A DNA stretch of 64,000 bases, taken from Rhodococcus sp. NBC_00297 (GTDB taxonomy: Bacteria > Actinomycetota > Actinomycetes > Mycobacteriales > Mycobacteriaceae). The stretch is from positions 3,475,001 through 3,539,000 of the forward strand of contig NZ_CP108041.1 in NCBI RefSeq assembly GCF_036173065.1, in the 5' to 3' direction. The notes beneath the pieces were generated by a model that was not told the DNA's origin, ran no database searches, and was given only the letters and a program-made list of their open reading frames with translations. This document shows, piece by piece, positions 53,587 through 63,546 of the stretch. The translations under genes and the position numbers were made by a program. Within the stretch, counting starts at the first letter, position 1. Each line of letters opens with the position of its first letter.

Positions 53587-56442
53587 ATGCTCCACGGCCT
53601 CTGGACCCCCGGTCGAGGCCTGATGTTGTGGGAGGACGACGACGCCCCGAGCGGCGACCGTCGTTCGGCCGACACGCCGGAGCTCCCGCCTCATCTGGCC
53701 AAGGTGATGTCCCGACGGATGCGGCACCGTGCCGACGTCACCCTGCCGACGCCGCGCGGACACGTGGCGGTGTCGATGCCGTCGATCGCGCTGGCGCCGG
53801 CGGACGCAGTGGAACTGCTGTTGCGCGTTCCGCCCCGCCACCCCGCGATCTCCGGTGATCTGCGCTATCTCGCCCTCGTGGTGGCCGGGGTGGAGCGGTG
53901 GGTCCGTGCCGCGCGAGTGGTCCCGGTGCAGGTGCGGTTCGAGTCGCAGTGGTGGCTGCGGTGGCGACTGGTCGGAGGGGAGCCACAGCGCGCGTGGCGC
54001 GCGGAACTGGCGGCCGCGATGCCGCCGGTGCAGAGTGCGGAGGGCGGTGCGCGCGCCGTCCTCGACGACCTGCTCGCCGAGGTGACGGATCCGATCGTGC
54101 GCCGCGTCATCGGACGCCCCGGAGTCGAGCATCCGCTCCTGTGGTCCCTCGTCGAGGAGGAGCCGTACGAGGAGGGATCGGCTCGCTCCGAGGCGGCACT
54201 GGAGCAGTGGCGGGCGAGCCTGCGCGGCGACGAGCCCGAGCTGGTCCTGCGGCTCACCGAACCGGACGACGACGAGGAGACCGGGGAGCCGTTGTGGCCG
54301 CTCGAGGTGTTGCTGCGTCCGGACGGTGAGGCGCCGACGCCGGTGGTGGTGCACCGCGGCGGCGCGCCCGGTGCACACGGTGGCGGAGCGCCGGGTGTGC
54401 GGGACGCGGAACTGTTCCGGGTCGCGGTGGCGAAGCTCGGCGAGGCGATGGCCGCGTACGAGCCGCTGCGCTCGATGGCGACGGACACCGGCTCGCTCGA
54501 CATGCTGCTGCCCACGGCGGCGGTGACCGACTTCGTGCTGCACGGGGTCGAGAAGCTGCGTGCCGTGTCGGTCGGGGTGCTGCTTCCGCGGGCGTGGAGT
54601 CGCCTCGACGCGTCGTTGCGGCTGAAGGTCGACTCGCCGCCGTCGCCCACCGCGGAGAACCGGGCGGCGGGGTTGGACGAGATCGTCTCGTACGACTGGC
54701 AACTGGCCATCGGCGACATGGAACTGACGCCGGAGGAGATGGCCCGGCTCGCGTCGACGAAGGGCGACCTGGTGCGACTGCGCGGCACCTGGGTGCAGGC
54801 CGACGGAACCGCCCTGAGCCGCGCGATCGAGTACGTGAAGAAGCAGAACCGGGACCGCGCCCTGCCGCTCGCCGACGTGCTGGGGCAGTTGTCCGCCGAG
54901 AAACCGCCGCCGGTTCCCGTCGAGCGGATCGAGGCCACCGGCTGGGCGCAGAAGTTGCTCGACCCGGACCGCCGGCCGGAACCGGTGGAGGTGCCCGACT
55001 CGGTGCACGCGACGCTGCGGCCGTATCAGCAGCGCGGTGTGGAGTGGCTCGCCTTCATGAGTTCGGCCGGCCTCGGGGCGGTACTGGCCGACGACATGGG
55101 GTTGGGAAAGACGCTGCAGCTGCTGGTTCTCCTGGCGCACGAGCGATCGGTGACACCGACGTTGCTCGTCGCGCCCATGTCGGTGGTGGGCAACTGGCAG
55201 CGCGAGGCGGCGAAGTTCGTGCCGACCCTGCGCGTGCTGGTGCACCACGGGCCGGATCGCGCGACGGGGGACGACCTGACGGCTGCGGTGCGCTCGCACG
55301 ATCTGGTGGTCACGACGTACGCATTGTTGGCCCGCGACGTGGGCGAACTGTCGGCGCAGACCTGGCGACGGGTGGTGCTCGACGAGGCCCAGCACGTCAA
55401 GAACAGCAGCACGGCGCAGGCCCGCGCGGCGCGGGCGATTCCCGCGGCGCACCGGATCGCGCTGACGGGCACGCCCGTGGAGAACCGGTTGGACGAGCTC
55501 CGGTCGATCTTCGACTTCTGCAACCCCGGCATCCTGGGCACCCCCGCCACGTTCCGGGCACGCTTCGCGATCCCGATCGAACGCGAGAAGGAGGAGACCG
55601 CCGTGGCCAGGTTGCGCTCCCTCACGTCACCGTTCGTTCTGCGACGGGTGAAGACCGACGAGACGGTCATCGCGGATCTGCCCGACAAGTTCGAGATGAC
55701 CGTGCGCTCGAACCTCACCGCCGAGCAGGCGAGCCTGTACCAGGCCGTCGTCGACGAGATGATGCGACAGATCGCCGAGAGCGAGGGCATGGCGCGCAAG
55801 GGTGCGGTGCTCGGCGCACTGACCCGGCTCAAGCAGGTGTGCAATCACCCTGCGCACTTCCTCGACGACGGGTCGACGGTGTTACGTCGTGGCAAGCACC
55901 GCTCCGGCAAACTCGCACTCGTGGACGACATCCTCGACTCTGTCCTCGGCGACGGCGAGAAGGCGTTGTTGTTCACCCAGTTCACGGCGTTCGGCTCGAT
56001 GGTGGCGCCGTACCTCGAACGCCGGTTCGGCGTTCCCGTCCCGTTCCTGCACGGTGGTGTGAGCAAGGGCCGACGGGACGCGATGGTCGAGGAGTTCCAG
56101 TCCGCCGGCGGTCCTCCGATCATGGTGCTCTCGCTCAAGGCGGGTGGCACCGGCCTCAACCTGACGGCCGCCAATCACGTGGTGCACCTGGACCGGTGGT
56201 GGAATCCGGCGGTGGAGAACCAGGCGACGGATCGCGCGTTCCGCATCGGCCAGCGCAAGGACGTCCAGGTGCGCAAGTTGTTGTGCGTCGGCACCGTGGA
56301 GGAGCGCATCGACACCATGCTGACCACGAAGAAGGATCTGGCCGATCTCGCGGTGGGCTCCGGCGAGAGTTGGATCACCGAGTTGTCGACGGGGGAGTTG
56401 CGCGATCTGCTCACGCTCTCCGAGGACGCGGTGGGCGACTGA
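53587..56442 (+). CDS. SNF2-family DEAD-like helicase (HepA/RapA type)
   Basis: A 951-residue ATPase. The N-terminal 450 residues form the SNF2-associated accessory region; then motif I LADDMGLGKTLQLL near 500, motif II VLDEAQHVKN near 598, ALTGTPVENRLDELRSIFDF, LRRVKTDE, and the second RecA domain with LLFTQFTAFGSMV, LSLKAGGTGLNLTAANHVVHLDRWWNPAVENQATDRAFRIGQ near 850-885. It translocates on DNA and remodels bound proteins. ATG 53587 is chosen over an upstream TTG. The stop overlaps the SWIM gene (TGATG). Confidence 0.92.
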   Translation: MLHGLWTPGRGLMLWEDDDAPSGDRRSADTPELPPHLAKVMSRRMRHRADVTLPTPRGHVAVSMPSIALAPADAVELLLRVPPRHPAISGDLRYLALVVAGVERWVRAARVVPVQVRFESQWWLRWRLVGGEPQRAWRAELAAAMPPVQSAEGGARAVLDDLLAEVTDPIVRRVIGRPGVEHPLLWSLVEEEPYEEGSARSEAALEQWRASLRGDEPELVLRLTEPDDDEETGEPLWPLEVLLRPDGEAPTPVVVHRGGAPGAHGGGAPGVRDAELFRVAVAKLGEAMAAYEPLRSMATDTGSLDMLLPTAAVTDFVLHGVEKLRAVSVGVLLPRAWSRLDASLRLKVDSPPSPTAENRAAGLDEIVSYDWQLAIGDMELTPEEMARLASTKGDLVRLRGTWVQADGTALSRAIEYVKKQNRDRALPLADVLGQLSAEKPPPVPVERIEATGWAQKLLDPDRRPEPVEVPDSVHATLRPYQQRGVEWLAFMSSAGLGAVLADDMGLGKTLQLLVLLAHERSVTPTLLVAPMSVVGNWQREAAKFVPTLRVLVHHGPDRATGDDLTAAVRSHDLVVTTYALLARDVGELSAQTWRRVVLDEAQHVKNSSTAQARAARAIPAAHRIALTGTPVENRLDELRSIFDFCNPGILGTPATFRARFAIPIEREKEETAVARLRSLTSPFVLRRVKTDETVIADLPDKFEMTVRSNLTAEQASLYQAVVDEMMRQIAESEGMARKGAVLGALTRLKQVCNHPAHFLDDGSTVLRRGKHRSGKLALVDDILDSVLGDGEKALLFTQFTAFGSMVAPYLERRFGVPVPFLHGGVSKGRRDAMVEEFQSAGGPPIMVLSLKAGGTGLNLTAANHVVHLDRWWNPAVENQATDRAFRIGQRKDVQVRKLLCVGTVEERIDTMLTTKKDLADLAVGSGESWITELSTGELRDLLTLSEDAVGD

Positions 56443-57203
56443 TGGCGCAGTTCGACCAGTTCGGCCCCCGGCGGCGGATCCCGGACGGCATCGCGGCGAA
56501 GACCTCTCGGGGCGCCTTCGGTCGCACGTGGTGGGGCAAGCAGTTCGTGGAGACCATCGAGTCGATCGCCGACGCCGGGCGGCTCTCGCGCGGACGGACG
56601 TACGCCCGCGGCGGGCAGGTGATCTCCCTCGAACTCCGGCCGGGGCGGATCGACGGCGACGTCCAGGGCAGTCAGGTGGAGCCGTTCTCGGCGTCGGTGA
56701 GCATCGCTGTCCTGGATCCGTTCGACATGGACGCGCTGATGTCCGACGTGCAGGAGTCGCCCGGCATGCTGACCGAGCTCGCCTCCGGCTCGGTTCCGCG
56801 GGCGCTGGGGCCGCGGCTGCTGCTGTCGAGTGCGTCGCAGCTCGATTTCGACTGCACCTGCCCCGACAGCGGGTGGCCCTGCAAGCACGCCGCGGCGCTG
56901 ACGTATCTCGCCGCGGAGCGGATCGACGAGGACCCGACGCGCCTGCTGGCGCTGCGCGGAGTCGACCTCGATGCCCTGGTGGGGTTCGTCGAGGACGCGG
57001 AGGCGACGGTCGATCCGGACGATCATTTCGGCGACGCGACGACGCTGCCCGCGCTGCCGGACCCGCTGTTCTCGCCGGCGTCGGACGATCTCGCGGCGTC
57101 GTTGCTGCGCATCGCGTTGCGGACGGCGGACGTCGACGAGCGGGGGGTGCGGTCCGCGATGGCGGAGCTCGACGCGCTCTATCGGCGGATGGGCGGGGCG
57201 TGA
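56442..57203 (+). CDS. SWIM zinc finger protein, partner of the SNF2 helicase
   Basis: A 253-residue protein opening with a basic FGPRRRIPDGIAAKTSRGAFGRTWWGKQFVETIE motif and holding a SWIM finger at residues 138-149: Cys138, Cys140, Cys147, His149 (C-x-C-x6-C-x-H). SWIM domains bind DNA or proteins. This pair, SNF2 followed by SWIM, is conserved in many actinobacteria; the translational coupling suggests a stable complex. Its cellular task is not known. It ends 64 bp before the valine operon. Confidence 0.9.
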   Translation: MAQFDQFGPRRRIPDGIAAKTSRGAFGRTWWGKQFVETIESIADAGRLSRGRTYARGGQVISLELRPGRIDGDVQGSQVEPFSASVSIAVLDPFDMDALMSDVQESPGMLTELASGSVPRALGPRLLLSSASQLDFDCTCPDSGWPCKHAAALTYLAAERIDEDPTRLLALRGVDLDALVGFVEDAEATVDPDDHFGDATTLPALPDPLFSPASDDLAASLLRIALRTADVDERGVRSAMAELDALYRRMGGA

Positions 57204-57205
57204 TC

Positions 57206-57234
57206 CTGGACATACATGGACGTCCGACTATAGG
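57206..57234 (+). promoter_or_regulatory. Promoter of the valine operon with GGACGTCC palindrome
   Basis: A -35-like CTGGAC (57206-57211) and -10-like TATAGG (57229-57234) are separated by 17 bases, placing transcription start near 57241 and leaving a 27-base leader with AAGGTGG. The eight-base palindrome GGACGTCC (57218-57225) lies between the two boxes, a typical repressor position. TGATCC and GGATCA flank the region (57201-57206 and 57233-57238). The regulator is not identified. Confidence 0.5.
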
Positions 57235-57267
57235 ATCACCTCACTCAACGACGACGAAGGTGGATCC

Positions 57268-58776
57268 GTGACCCGAGAACTGACGCACTACATCGGTGGA
57301 CAGCACGTGGCGGGGGAGTCGGGCCGTTTCTCCGACGTCTTCGACCCGAACACCGGCGAGGTGCAGGCCCGCGTTCCTCTCGCCAGTACGGCGGAGGTCG
57401 AGGCTGCCGTGGCGAACGCCGAGGAGGCACAGGTCGAGTGGGCGCTGCAGAACCCGCAGAAGCGCGCCCGCGTCCTGATGCGCTTCCTGGCCCTCATCAA
57501 CGAGAACATGGAGCCGCTCGCCCAGCTGCTTTCGTCCGAGCACGGCAAGACCGTGGCCGACGCCAAGGGCGACATCCAGCGCGGCCTCGAGGTCGTCGAG
57601 TTCGCCACCGGCATCCCGCATCTGCTCAAGGGTGAGTTCACGGCGAGTGCCGGAACGGGTATCGACGTGTACTCGATGCGTCAGCCTCTCGGTGTCGTCT
57701 CCGGCATCACCCCGTTCAACTTCCCGGCGATGATCCCGCTGTGGAAGGCCGCGCCCGCCATCGCCTGCGGCAACGCGTTCATCCTCAAGCCGTCCGAGCG
57801 GGATCCGTCCGTGCCGCTGCGGCTGGCCGAGCTCTTCCTCGAGGCCGGCGGCCCTCCCGGCATCTTCAACGTCGTCAACGGCGACAAGGAAGCAGTGGAC
57901 GCGATCCTGACCGACCCCCGCATCAGCGCGGTGGGCTTCGTCGGATCCACGCCCATCGCCCAGTACATCTACGAGACCGCCGCCGCGCACGGCAAGCGCG
58001 CCCAGTGCTTCGGTGGCGCCAAGAACCACGCCATCGTCATGCCCGACGCCGACCTCGACGAGGTGGCCGACGCACTGATCGGCGCCGGCTACGGCAGCGC
58101 GGGCGAGCGCTGCATGGCGATCTCCGTCGCGGTACCCGTCGGCGAGGAGACAGCGGAGGCCCTGCGCGCCAAACTGGTCGAGCGTGTCGAGAAGCTCAGC
58201 GTCGGACGCAGCGACGACGCAGGCAGCGACTTCGGACCGCTCATCACCGCCGAGGCCGTTCAGCGCGTCACGGACTACGTGCAGATCGGCGTGGACGAGG
58301 GTGCGGACCTGGTGGTCGACGGCCGCGGCTTCTCCCTCGCCGGCCACGAGAACGGGTTCTTCACCGGCGCAACGCTGTTCGACAAGGTGACGACGGACAT
58401 GCGCATCTACAAGGAGGAGATCTTCGGACCGGTGCTGCAGATCGTGCGTGCCGCCGACTACGAGGAGGCTCTGCGCCTGCCGTCGGCCCACGAGTACGGC
58501 AACGGTGTCGCGATCTTCACGCGCGACGGTGACACGGCGCGCGACTTCACCGCGCGGGTGAACGTCGGCATGGTCGGCGTCAACGTTCCCATTCCGGTGC
58601 CGATCGCCTACCACACCTTCGGTGGCTGGAAGCGGTCCGGATTCGGCGATCTCAATCAGCACGGCCCGGATTCGGTGCGGTTCTACACCAAGACCAAGAC
58701 GGTCACCCAGCGGTGGCCCAGCGGCCGCAAGGAAGCTGTGGCGCAGAACCACTTCGTCATCCCGACGATGGACTGA
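57268..58776 (+). CDS. mmsA: CoA-acylating methylmalonate-semialdehyde dehydrogenase
   Basis: A 502-residue aldehyde dehydrogenase of the MmsA branch. Seen: [57 protein letters not shown] and [16 protein letters not shown], with catalytic Cys282 in [11 protein letters not shown]. It lacks the general-base Glu of hydrolytic ALDHs, as expected for a CoA-dependent enzyme. It converts methylmalonate semialdehyde to propionyl-CoA, the last step of valine breakdown; it may also act on malonate semialdehyde from the pyrimidine cluster. Confidence 0.94.
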   Translation: MTRELTHYIGGQHVAGESGRFSDVFDPNTGEVQARVPLASTAEVEAAVANAEEAQVEWALQNPQKRARVLMRFLALINENMEPLAQLLSSEHGKTVADAKGDIQRGLEVVEFATGIPHLLKGEFTASAGTGIDVYSMRQPLGVVSGITPFNFPAMIPLWKAAPAIACGNAFILKPSERDPSVPLRLAELFLEAGGPPGIFNVVNGDKEAVDAILTDPRISAVGFVGSTPIAQYIYETAAAHGKRAQCFGGAKNHAIVMPDADLDEVADALIGAGYGSAGERCMAISVAVPVGEETAEALRAKLVERVEKLSVGRSDDAGSDFGPLITAEAVQRVTDYVQIGVDEGADLVVDGRGFSLAGHENGFFTGATLFDKVTTDMRIYKEEIFGPVLQIVRAADYEEALRLPSAHEYGNGVAIFTRDGDTARDFTARVNVGMVGVNVPIPVPIAYHTFGGWKRSGFGDLNQHGPDSVRFYTKTKTVTQRWPSGRKEAVAQNHFVIPTMD

Positions 58777-58778
58777 CG

Positions 58779-59927
58779 GTGGCGGACATCTTCGCGCTCG
58801 ACGAGGACGAGCGCGCGATCAGCGAGACGGCAGCGGATTTCGCCGCGGAGTTCCTCGCTCCGAACGCCGTGGAGTGGGACCGGACCAAGCACTTCCCGGT
58901 CGACGTCCTGCGCAAGGCCGCCGCACTCGGTATGGGCGGGATCTACATCGCCGAGGACGTCGGCGGCTCCGGTCTGCGCCGCGTCGACGCCATGCGGATC
59001 TTCGAGAAGCTCGCCGCAGGTGATCCGTCGATCGCCGCGTACCTGTCGATCCACAACATGGTGGCGTGGATGATCGACACCTACGGCTCCGACGATCAAC
59101 GGCGACAGTGGCTTCCGGCTCTGTGCTCGATGGAGACCCTGGGTAGCTACTGCCTCACCGAACCGGGCGCCGGATCCGACGCGGCCGCGCTGTCGACCAA
59201 GGCGGTGCGCGACGGGGACACCTACGTCCTGAACGGCGTGAAGCAGTTCATCTCGGGTGCCGGCGAGTCCGCCGTCTACGTCGTCATGGCACGCACCGGC
59301 GGGCCCGGCCCGTCCGGCATCTCCGCGTTCGTCGTCGAGAAGGACACGCCGGGACTGTCGTTCGGCGCCAACGAGGCCAAGATGGGCTGGAACGCGCAGC
59401 CCACCCGCCAGGTGATCCTGGAGGACGTCACGGTGCCGGCCGACAATCTGCTCGGCGGCGAGGGCAACGGGTTCCGCATCGCGATGAACGGCCTCAACGG
59501 CGGTCGCATCAACATCGCGGCCTGCTCGCTGGGCGGCGCGACGGCGGCGTTCGACGCCGCGGTGTCCTACCTCGCCGACCGTCGTGCGTTCGGATCACGG
59601 CTGCTCGACGCGCAGGCACTGCAGTTCCGCCTGGCCGACATGCGGACAGATCTCGAGGCGGCCCGGGTCCTGCTCCTGCGGGCCGCGAGTGCTCTCGACG
59701 CCGATGCTCCCGACAAGGTGCAGCTGTGTGCGATGGCGAAGAAGTTCACCACCGACGTGGGGTTCACCGTGGCCAACGACGCGCTCCAGTTGCTCGGTGG
59801 CTACGGCTATCTCAGTGAGTACGGTCTGGAGAAGATCGTCCGCGATCTCCGAGTGCACCAGATCCTGGAAGGAACGAACGAGGTCATGCGAATCGTCATC
59901 GCCCGATCGGTGGTGGGTGCCGCGTGA
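58779..59927 (+). CDS. Isobutyryl-CoA dehydrogenase (acyl-CoA dehydrogenase)
   Basis: A 382-residue acyl-CoA dehydrogenase. Seen: [62 protein letters not shown] and [16 protein letters not shown] with the catalytic Glu in LEGTNE. The KMGWN-x-QPT form and the operon place it with isobutyryl-CoA dehydrogenases (ACAD8). It produces methacrylyl-CoA. It begins two bases after the mmsA stop. Confidence 0.9.
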   Translation: MADIFALDEDERAISETAADFAAEFLAPNAVEWDRTKHFPVDVLRKAAALGMGGIYIAEDVGGSGLRRVDAMRIFEKLAAGDPSIAAYLSIHNMVAWMIDTYGSDDQRRQWLPALCSMETLGSYCLTEPGAGSDAAALSTKAVRDGDTYVLNGVKQFISGAGESAVYVVMARTGGPGPSGISAFVVEKDTPGLSFGANEAKMGWNAQPTRQVILEDVTVPADNLLGGEGNGFRIAMNGLNGGRINIAACSLGGATAAFDAAVSYLADRRAFGSRLLDAQALQFRLADMRTDLEAARVLLLRAASALDADAPDKVQLCAMAKKFTTDVGFTVANDALQLLGGYGYLSEYGLEKIVRDLRVHQILEGTNEVMRIVIARSVVGAA

Positions 59928-61033
59928 GCGACACCGCCGCGGAGAACTCCGACGTCCTGCTGACGGTCGACCGCGGGGTCGCCACGGTCACCCTGAACCG
60001 GCCGCGCGCGATCAACGCGCTCAGCCACGCGATGGTGCGCGACATCGACGCGGCTCTCGTGCGGTGGGAGGACGACCCGTCGGTGCGCGCCGTGCTGATC
60101 ACCGGCAACGGTGAGCGCGGACTGTGCGCCGGTGGCGACATCGTCGCGATCCACGACGACGCGAAGGCGAAGGCAGGCGAGAACTGGCCGACGGGGTCCG
60201 CCACCGCGCAGTTCTGGCGGGACGAGTACGTCATGAACTCGCGGATCAACCGGTACGGCAAGCCGATCGTCGCTCTGATGGACGGTGCGGTGATGGGCGG
60301 CGGAGTGGGTATCTCCGCTCACGCGACGGTCCGTATCGTGACGGAGAAGTCGAAGGTCGCGATGCCCGAGGTCGGCATCGGCTTCGTTCCGGACGTCGGC
60401 GGGACGTATCTCCTCGCCCGGACGCCCGGCGAGATCGGCACCCACCTCGCGTTGACCACCGCGCGCATGACGGCGGGCGACGCCGTCGCTGCCGGATTCG
60501 CCGATCACTTCGTGCCCACCGAGGATCTGCCGGCGTTCGTCGAGGCCCTGCACACGGGCACCGTCGACACCGCCCTGTCGCTCGTCTCGCCCGTTCCCGA
60601 GTCGGCTCTGGCGGCGCAGCGTGAGTGGATCGACGCGGCCTACACGGGCGACGACGCGGCGAGCATCGTTGCGCGGTTACGTGCCGACGGCCGCGACGAG
60701 GCCGTCGCTGCGGCCGACGCGATCGAGGCGAAATCCCCCACGTCGGTGGCGGTCACGCTCCGCTCACTGCGCCGCGCGGCCGCGGCGTCGTCGCTGGACG
60801 AGGTCCTCGACGACGAGTACCGCGTGTCCATCGCCTGCCTGGACAGCCCCGACCTCGTCGAGGGCATCCGCGCGCAGGTGGTGGACAAGGATCGTCGACC
60901 GCGCTGGACGCCTGCCCATCTCGACGACGTCACCACCTCCGACGTCGATCGTTTCTTCGCACCGCTCGGCGACGCCGAGTTGGGTCTGACATCCGCTGCG
61001 GCGGACTCCGTCTCGAAAGGACCACAATCGTGA
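59924..61033 (+). CDS. 3-hydroxyisobutyryl-CoA hydrolase (HIBCH-like crotonase)
   Basis: A 369-residue crotonase-family protein, longer than hydratases (about 260 residues), as usual for HIBCH. Seen: [34 protein letters not shown] with the oxyanion-hole Gly pair, [40 protein letters not shown] with catalytic Glu and Asp. It frees 3-hydroxyisobutyrate from CoA. Start and stop codons both overlap neighbours (GTGA). Confidence 0.92.
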   Translation: MSDTAAENSDVLLTVDRGVATVTLNRPRAINALSHAMVRDIDAALVRWEDDPSVRAVLITGNGERGLCAGGDIVAIHDDAKAKAGENWPTGSATAQFWRDEYVMNSRINRYGKPIVALMDGAVMGGGVGISAHATVRIVTEKSKVAMPEVGIGFVPDVGGTYLLARTPGEIGTHLALTTARMTAGDAVAAGFADHFVPTEDLPAFVEALHTGTVDTALSLVSPVPESALAAQREWIDAAYTGDDAASIVARLRADGRDEAVAAADAIEAKSPTSVAVTLRSLRRAAAASSLDEVLDDEYRVSIACLDSPDLVEGIRAQVVDKDRRPRWTPAHLDDVTTSDVDRFFAPLGDAELGLTSAAADSVSKGPQS

Positions 61034-61923
61034 GCACCGTGATCGCCTTCCTGGGGCTGGGGCACATGGGCGGGCCGATGGCGGCCAACCTCGCCGCGGC
61101 CGGCCACGACGTCCGAGGCTTCGACCTCGTTCCCGCCTCGCTCGACCAGGCGCGGGAGAAGGGCATCACGGTCGCCGAGTCGGCCGCCGACGCCGTGGCG
61201 GGTGCCTCGGTGGTGGTGACGATGCTGCCCAGTGGCAAGCACGTCCTCGACTGCTATGCCGACGTCGTCCCCGCTGCCGGCGCCGGCACGCTGTTCATCG
61301 ACTCCTCGACCATCGACGTGGCCGATGCCCGAACGGCGGCCGACGTCGCGCGGGCCGCGGGCCACCGCGCCGTCGACGCTCCCGTCTCGGGCGGCGTCGG
61401 TGGAGCCACCGCGGGCACGCTGACGTTCATGGTCGGGGGCGACGACGCTGCCGTCGCCGAGGCGAATCCGCTGCTCGAGATCATGGGTCGCAAGATCGTG
61501 CACTGCGGACAGAGCGGCAACGGCCAGGCGGCCAAGCTGTGCAACAACATGATTCTCGGGGTCTCCATGATCGCCGTCAGCGAGGCCTTCGTGCTCGGGG
61601 AGAAGCTGGGGCTGACCAATCAGGCACTGTTCGACGTCGCCAGCACGGCATCGGGACAGTGCTGGGCGTTGACCACCAACTGTCCCGTTCCGGGGCCGGT
61701 GCCGACGAGTCCCGCGAACAACGACTACACGCCGGGATTCGCCGCCGCGTTGATGCGCAAGGATCTGGGTCTCGTGTCGGAGGCCGTGCGCGCCAACGGT
61801 GTCGAGGCGCAGCTGGGCATGCTGGCCTCGGCGATGTACGAGGCGTACGCCGCCGAGCACGGGGACAAGGACTTCTCCGGCATCGTGCAGGACATCCGTG
61901 AGCGTTCGGGCGGTACCGCGTGA
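61030..61923 (+). CDS. mmsB: 3-hydroxyisobutyrate dehydrogenase
   Basis: A 297-residue beta-hydroxyacid dehydrogenase. Seen: [28 protein letters not shown] for NAD binding, [22 protein letters not shown] for substrate binding, and [18 protein letters not shown] with the catalytic Lys. The [23 protein letters not shown] loop is typical of 3-hydroxyisobutyrate dehydrogenases. It yields methylmalonate semialdehyde for MmsA. Overlaps genes on both sides. Confidence 0.94.
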   Translation: MSTVIAFLGLGHMGGPMAANLAAAGHDVRGFDLVPASLDQAREKGITVAESAADAVAGASVVVTMLPSGKHVLDCYADVVPAAGAGTLFIDSSTIDVADARTAADVARAAGHRAVDAPVSGGVGGATAGTLTFMVGGDDAAVAEANPLLEIMGRKIVHCGQSGNGQAAKLCNNMILGVSMIAVSEAFVLGEKLGLTNQALFDVASTASGQCWALTTNCPVPGPVPTSPANNDYTPGFAAALMRKDLGLVSEAVRANGVEAQLGMLASAMYEAYAAEHGDKDFSGIVQDIRERSGGTA

Positions 61924-62726
61924 GCGACATCGGGACGCCGACAGTGGAGACGCAGCTGTTCGAGACGATCACGGTCGAGACCAGGGGCCGCGTCGGCGTC
62001 ATCACGCTGAACCGGCCGAAGGCGCTGAACGCGTTGAACTCTCAGCTGATGACCGAGGTGGTCGAGGCTGCCGTGGCGTTCGATCGTGATCCGGCGATCG
62101 GGGCGATCGTGGTGACCGGTTCCGAGAAGGCGTTCGCGGCCGGTGCCGACATCAAGGAGATGCAGTCCAAGACCTACATGGAGGTCTACACGCAGGACTT
62201 CTTCTCCGAGTGGGACGCGTTCGCCGCAGTGCGCACACCGACCATCGCCGCCGTGGCGGGTTACGCCCTCGGTGGGGGATGCGAGCTGGCCATGATGTGC
62301 GACATCCTGATCGCAGCGGACACGGCTCAGTTCGGCCAACCGGAGATCGCTCTGGGGGTGATCCCCGGAATCGGTGGCTCGCAACGGTTGACGCGTGCCG
62401 TCGGCAAGGCCAAAGCGATGGAGATGTGTCTGACCGGTCGCAAGATGGGCGCCGAGGAGGCGGAGCGAGCAGGGCTCGTGTCGCGGATCGTGCCGGCGGC
62501 CGATCTGCTCGCCGATGCGCTGGAGACGGCCGAGACGATCGCCGCGAAGTCGCTTCCCATCGCCGTCATGGCGAAGGAAGCCGTGAATCGGGCGTTCGAA
62601 TCGACTCTGGCGGAGGGTGTTCGGTTCGAACGTCGCCTGTTCCACTCGACGTTCGCCACCGACGATCAGACCGAGGGCATGACCGCCTTCACCGAGAAGC
62701 GTCAGCCGGTGTTCCGCCACCGCTGA
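61920..62726 (+). CDS. Enoyl-CoA hydratase (methacrylyl-CoA hydratase role)
   Basis: A 268-residue crotonase. Seen: [53 protein letters not shown] with the first catalytic Glu, and [23 protein letters not shown] with the second Glu in the GVIPGIGG region. It is the broad short-chain type (EchA8-like) and within this operon would hydrate methacrylyl-CoA to 3-hydroxyisobutyryl-CoA. Last gene of the operon, followed by a strong terminator. Confidence 0.93.
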   Translation: MSDIGTPTVETQLFETITVETRGRVGVITLNRPKALNALNSQLMTEVVEAAVAFDRDPAIGAIVVTGSEKAFAAGADIKEMQSKTYMEVYTQDFFSEWDAFAAVRTPTIAAVAGYALGGGCELAMMCDILIAADTAQFGQPEIALGVIPGIGGSQRLTRAVGKAKAMEMCLTGRKMGAEEAERAGLVSRIVPAADLLADALETAETIAAKSLPIAVMAKEAVNRAFESTLAEGVRFERRLFHSTFATDDQTEGMTAFTEKRQPVFRHR

Positions 62727-62738
62727 TCCGGTCGTACC

Positions 62739-62789
62739 GAGATCCGGTGCGACTCTCCTCGCCGAGCGAGGGGAGTGGCACCGGATCTC
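62739..62789. terminator. Strong bidirectional terminator after the valine operon
   Basis: Outer arms of 12 perfect pairs (62739-62750 with 62778-62789) continue, past one G-G mismatch, into an inner stem of about eleven pairs around a CGA loop. The hairpin fills the gap between the converging enoyl-CoA hydratase and MarR genes, ending six bases from the MarR stop. Confidence 0.85.
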
Positions 62790-62794
62790 TGCTG

Positions 62795-63325
62795 TCACCA
62801 GCCGGACGTGTCCTCGTCGTCGAAGTCCCCGGCGCGCCGCCGGACCCCTGCGAGGATGGACACCAGTCTGTCCAGATCCGCACCCGCGACTCCGGGGAGC
62901 CCGAACACGCGGTCGTTGAGATCTTCCGTCGCCTTGACCGCCAATTGCCGTCCCGCCTCGGTGATCTCGACGAGTGTGGTGCGGCGATCCGTGGGGTGCG
63001 GTACCCGCGTGACCAGGTCCGCCTTCTCCAACCTGTCGACGGCGTTGGTCACCGAGGTGGGATGGACCTGCAGGCGTGCGCTGGCTTTCGCCATCGGCAG
63101 GGCGCCGGTCTTCGTGAAGGTGAGCAGGGTCAGCAACTCGTAGCGAGCGAAGGTCAGCCCCGTGGGTTTGAGAACCTCTTCGACGCGCGCCATCATGATC
63201 TGCTGGACGCGCATGATGGACGTGACCGCGGCCATGCCGTCGGCGGCGTCCGACCATCCGTGGCGGATCCACTGACGGTGAGCTTCCGCGATGGGGTCCA
63301 GCGGAAGCTTCGGCGCTGACGACAT
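62795..63325 (-). CDS. MarR family transcriptional regulator
   Basis: A 176-residue winged-helix regulator. Seen: QIMMARVEEVLKPTGLTFARYELLTLLTF, MAKASARLQVHPTSVTNAVDRLEKADLVTRVPHPTDRRTTLVEITEAGRQLA, the recognition helix and wing of MarR proteins. The ATG at 63325 is preceded by a purine-rich GAAGATCG; a GTG at 63349 is possible. An imperfect palindrome TTGGTATCAA at 63416-63425, in the 221-bp gap to the divergent secreted-protein gene, is a candidate operator. It converges on the valine operon; whether it controls that operon is not known. Confidence 0.88.
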   Translation of the reverse strand: MSSAPKLPLDPIAEAHRQWIRHGWSDAADGMAAVTSIMRVQQIMMARVEEVLKPTGLTFARYELLTLLTFTKTGALPMAKASARLQVHPTSVTNAVDRLEKADLVTRVPHPTDRRTTLVEITEAGRQLAVKATEDLNDRVFGLPGVAGADLDRLVSILAGVRRRAGDFDDEDTSGW

Positions 63326-63546
63326 GGGTCGATCTTCCCACGTTCGCACGGTGGATCGACTCGGCGCGCGATGGAGTCGATCGCCACATCCGTCACATCT
63401 GCATCATGCGACACTTTGGTATCAATGCAGTCTCGACGACCGTGACCTGACGAAACCCGTGATCGAATCGGACCACACGGTTCCCACGGGACCGCACGCG
63501 CATCTCGATCCCGAGATCGTCGACCCCGAGCCATTCAGGAGCATGC

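Noticed and set aside
52633..55452. A 939-residue minus-strand frame across the nuclease and helicase genes
   Set aside because: Low-complexity Arg/Gly/His-rich shadow without motifs; it opposes a clear SNF2 ATPase.
54594..56441. Upstream extension of the SWIM gene frame inside the SNF2 gene
   Set aside because: The extension is Arg/Gly-rich out-of-frame translation of the helicase. The real start is ATG 56442, overlapping the helicase stop.
52788..57203. Nuclease-SNF2-SWIM region as a phage defence island
   Set aside because: The HNH protein has a lipoprotein signal and acts outside the cell, no methylase or other defence gene is near, and base composition is like the neighbours. The SNF2-SWIM pair remains a finding of unknown role.
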